Shown here: in pieces, positions 40,316 to 42,464 of the stretch | Numbering within the stretch: the first letter of the stretch is position 1 | Layout of the letters: each line of letters starts with the position of its first letter | DNA from: Alphaproteobacteria bacterium | Lineage (GTDB): Bacteria; Pseudomonadota; Alphaproteobacteria; TMED109 | DNA: 42,464 nucleotides | Direction of reading: 5' to 3' | Assembly: GCA_022824395.1 (NCBI GenBank) | Contig: JAJDZX010000078.1 | Coordinates: forward strand, 1 to 42,464 | The notes under the pieces: model-generated | Database searches by the model: none | What the model saw: the letters and a program-made list of their open reading frames with translations, nothing else | Told to the model about the DNA's origin: nothing | Program-made: the position numbers and the translations under genes

Positions 40316-41253
40316 GCAGCACTCTCGACGTAATGCAGGAACACGTCCTCCAGCGACGGATCGTGCCGCCGCAACGCCAGCAATTCCCAGTCGCGGGAGA
40401 CCGCCCTGGCAATGGCCGCCTCGACGTTGCCGCTGGACTCCACCGCGCAGTTGACCGAGTACGGGGCCTGCCGGTCATTGATGTCAACCCGGACCACACC
40501 GCTGACGTCGAGCAGTCGATCCTTGAGGCCGGGCGGCCCCCCGGGCGCCACCTGCAATTCGACCCGGTTGGCACGACCCACCGCCGTCCCCAACCCCGAT
40601 GGAGAATCGATAGCCAGCAGGCGACCGTGATGCAGGATCGCGATCCGGTCACAGAGCAGGGTGACTTCCGGCAGGATGTGGGTGCTCAGCAGGACGGAAT
40701 GATCACTGCCAAACGACCGGATGACTTCCCGGGTTTCCGAAATCTGCCCGGGGTCCAGTCCCGACGTCGGCTCATCGAGCAGCAGGACTTCAGGTTGTCC
40801 GAGCAAGGCCTGGCCCAGTCCCAGCCGCTGGCGGTATCCCTTCGACAGCTTGTAGACATCGCTCCGGGCAACCGCTTCCAGCCGGCAGGCCGCGACGACA
40901 CGATCGAGCTGGCTCGCCATGTCGGCACGGTGCACCCGTTTGGCGCGGGCCACGAAGCGCAGGTAACCGAGGACGTCGAAGCTGTCGTAGAGTGCCGGTC
41001 GTTCCGGCGCGTATCCGACCGCCGACGCACTTGCCGAGGGCGATCTGATCACATCGTGTCCGGCAACGGTCACCTGACCCGACGTCGGCGCCAGGTAGCC
41101 GGCGATCATCCGGAGCGTGGTGGTCTTGCCGGCGCCGTTCGGTCCGAGGAAGCCCACGATCTCACCTTGGCCTACATGAAACGACACCCGGTCGACGACC
41201 GTCCGCTCGCCGTAGGTCTTGGTCAGGCTATGCAGTTCGACTGGATGGGGCAC
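40312..41253 (-). CDS. ABC transporter ATP-binding protein, GldA-like
   Basis: A 313-residue ABC ATPase. Walker A is GPNGAGKTT, the Q-loop region GYAPERPALYDSFDVLGYLRF, signature LSKGYRQRLGLGQALLG (a variant of LSGGQ usual in ABC-2 exporters), Walker B VLLLDEPTSGLDP, and the His switch LLSTHIL. A 70-residue C-terminal extension (LQVAPGGPPGLKDRLLDVSG and DPSLEDVFLHYVE) is typical of drug/GldA-type exporters. GTG 41251-41253 is the start. It leads a four-gene operon with permease, GldG-like and DUF4340-like proteins. Confidence 0.92.
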   Translation of the reverse strand: MPHPVELHSLTKTYGERTVVDRVSFHVGQGEIVGFLGPNGAGKTTTLRMIAGYLAPTSGQVTVAGHDVIRSPSASASAVGYAPERPALYDSFDVLGYLRFVARAKRVHRADMASQLDRVVAACRLEAVARSDVYKLSKGYRQRLGLGQALLGQPEVLLLDEPTSGLDPGQISETREVIRSFGSDHSVLLSTHILPEVTLLCDRIAILHHGRLLAIDSPSGLGTAVGRANRVELQVAPGGPPGLKDRLLDVSGVVRVDINDRQAPYSVNCAVESSGNVEAAIARAVSRDWELLALRRHDPSLEDVFLHYVESAA

Positions 41254-41312
41254 GGGCTGTCAAACGGCCGGCAGGATTGGCGCAGATCGCGCCGAGGGAT
41301 CCAATGAACGTG

Positions 41313-41352
41313 AAAAAAGAAGAGGCCCTCCCCACGGATGGGGAGAGCCTCT
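41313..41352 (-). terminator. Rho-independent terminator of the exported hydrolase gene
   Basis: Read on the minus strand, GAGGCTCTCCCC and GGGGAGGGCCTC pair (one mismatch) around ATCCGT, followed by TTCTTTTTTC. It sits 20 bases after the stop of the gene at 41373 and separates it from the ABC operon. Confidence 0.88.
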
Positions 41353-41372
41353 CGTCGGGCGAAAGCTAGACG

Positions 41373-42236
41373 TCAGTCGTACCAGTTCTCACCCATGCTG
41401 TCGTACTGTCTGATGGAGTGACCAAACCAGAGCTTCCCGTCCTGGATGTCGGCCATCATCTTCAGCCGGTTCACGGAGTCGAAGTAGTCCAGGATGCTGT
41501 AGTTCAGGCCGGCCGGGTGCCCTTCAAGGTTCTCTTCCATCCAGATCGCGTCCTGGGAGAGAACGACCGTGCCGGTGTTGGCCAGCTGAAGGCGCACCGA
41601 CTGGTGCCCCAGCGTGTGACCCGGCGTGCTGAGGATCATGACGGTGCCGTCGCCGAACAGGTCGTAGTCACCGTCGATGGCGTGGTAGTTGAACTCCCGG
41701 GCGTCGTCGTAGTCGCCAACCACGTGGGCGCCGCTCGGCCGCTGGAACTTTTCGGGCCACCAGGCCTGGTAGAGCTCACGCTTCTGAATCACGTGAATCG
41801 CGTCCGGGAACATCTCGATGTTGCCGATGTGGTCGAGATGCGAGTGCGATGTGATCACGACCTTCACGTCACCCGTGCTGTAGCCCAGTTTCTCGAGCTG
41901 CTGGTCGATCACGTCCGCCCGGGTCTGGCTCGGCATCAGGAAGTCGCAGTTGCCCTGAGCCCAGTGCGACGCGCAGTTGCCGTCAGAGATCGCCACGTTG
42001 TTGCCGGTGTCGTAGACGACCACGCCCTTCGGGTGGTCAATGACCCACATGTTGATGGGGATCAGAATGTCGCGGGCTTCCGGGTAGGTGGGAATCAAAC
42101 CCTGGATGTTGAAAGGACCGAATTTGCCGCTGGCAGTCCAGTACACTTTCACGCCTCCGTGCGCGTCCGCGAGAGCGTAACCCGCGCCAAACACGCACAC
42201 AGCCAAGACGGCCAACGCCGAAGCGATTCGTCTCAT
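41373..42236 (-). CDS. Exported metallo-beta-lactamase-fold hydrolase, N-acyl homoserine lactonase-like
   Basis: A 287-residue MBL-fold enzyme with a signal peptide (MRRIASALAVLAVCVFGAGYALA). The zinc-binding motif HSHLDH has His131, His133, Asp135 and His136; later metal ligands lie in TPGHTLGHQS and in VLSQDAIW, and FGHSIRQYD supplies a final His. The layout matches AHL lactonase-like proteins (AiiA/AttM group) that hydrolyse lactones, but many exported relatives are of unknown function, so quorum quenching is only a possibility. ATG 42236 follows an AGGGAG site. It has its own terminator. The 228 bases to the window end show no supported gene. Confidence 0.88.
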   Translation of the reverse strand: MRRIASALAVLAVCVFGAGYALADAHGGVKVYWTASGKFGPFNIQGLIPTYPEARDILIPINMWVIDHPKGVVVYDTGNNVAISDGNCASHWAQGNCDFLMPSQTRADVIDQQLEKLGYSTGDVKVVITSHSHLDHIGNIEMFPDAIHVIQKRELYQAWWPEKFQRPSGAHVVGDYDDAREFNYHAIDGDYDLFGDGTVMILSTPGHTLGHQSVRLQLANTGTVVLSQDAIWMEENLEGHPAGLNYSILDYFDSVNRLKMMADIQDGKLWFGHSIRQYDSMGENWYD

Positions 42237-42464
42237 TGAAATGTCTCCCTCTGGGCGCAATTTACTGCGTCCACACAAGGCCATCATGATTCTTCAACAA
42301 AGGCGTGTCAAGGATTACTCGATCCGAGCCGCCTGCGCTGTGACTTGGCGGTTGTCGCGTAAGGGGTTGCGCGAGGGGTTCTGACGGCAGTACCCCACGG
42401 TGGGTCAGGAAAGCAGCGGCTTTCGGGTGGGCGGAGCGGCGGCTTCGCCGGATTCCACCCCAGG

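Noticed and set aside
1..42464. CRISPR arrays, rRNA genes or an intact insertion sequence
   Set aside because: No regularly spaced repeats of CRISPR size, no rRNA-like sequence and no complete transposase with terminal inverted repeats were seen; only transposase scraps remain.

Overview
The window reads as chromosomal DNA of a high-GC alphaproteobacterium. The evidence is a GAAC-N7-GAAC LexA box before an imuA-imuB-dnaE2 cassette, a phaR/phasin/phaB/phaC cluster with a PhaR-type operator, a short aa3-type cytochrome oxidase subunit IV gene, and the codon usage. I cannot place it below class level; a Rhodospirillales-like relative is a guess.

Layout. 0.2-2.9 kb, minus strand: a class IV aminotransferase, a 5'-truncated remnant of an NAD(P)H-hydrate dehydratase gene and malonyl-CoA decarboxylase. 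3.0-5.9 kb, plus: a two-subunit molybdenum hydroxylase (iorA/iorB type) ending in two stacked hairpins. 6.2-8.4 kb: a small exported Cys-rich protein, then a minus-strand operon of a CDGSH iron-sulfur protein and two FAH/MhpD-fold hydratase-like proteins. 8.7-14.3 kb, plus: a metal (probably zinc) acquisition cluster with a small exported His-containing protein, an outer-membrane barrel with a His/Asp/Glu repeat, two ZnuA-like binding proteins, a decayed second barrel gene between them and a ZnuB-like permease, but no ATPase gene. 14.4-20.0 kb: the SOS mutagenesis cassette. 20.3-25.2 kb: two VOC proteins, an NCS2 permease with an extra cytoplasmic domain, a family 3 solute-binding protein without a signal peptide and a methyltransferase.

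25.2-27.5 kb is a decayed accessory patch beside tRNA-Trp: a transposase scrap, a Xre/RES toxin-antitoxin pair in which both genes carry a one-base insertion, a 16-bp tandem duplication and an IS110-like scrap. 27.7-32.2 kb is polyhydroxyalkanoate metabolism: divergent phaR, phasin, phaB, phaC and a small DUF6489-like gene. 32.4-37.3 kb, plus: a 42-residue oxidase subunit IV, a small lipoprotein candidate, an RraA-like protein, an SDR, a UvrD/PcrA-like helicase and PrmA. 37.3-42.2 kb, minus: a Gld-type ABC exporter operon (ATPase, permease, GldG-like and DUF4340-like proteins, the last two His-rich), preceded by an exported metallo-beta-lactamase-fold hydrolase with its own terminator.

Most promising for new biology are the ATPase-less zinc cluster with its duplicated and decaying barrel gene, the NCS2 permease fused to a degenerate RsbW-like domain, and the His-rich Gld-type exporter operon.
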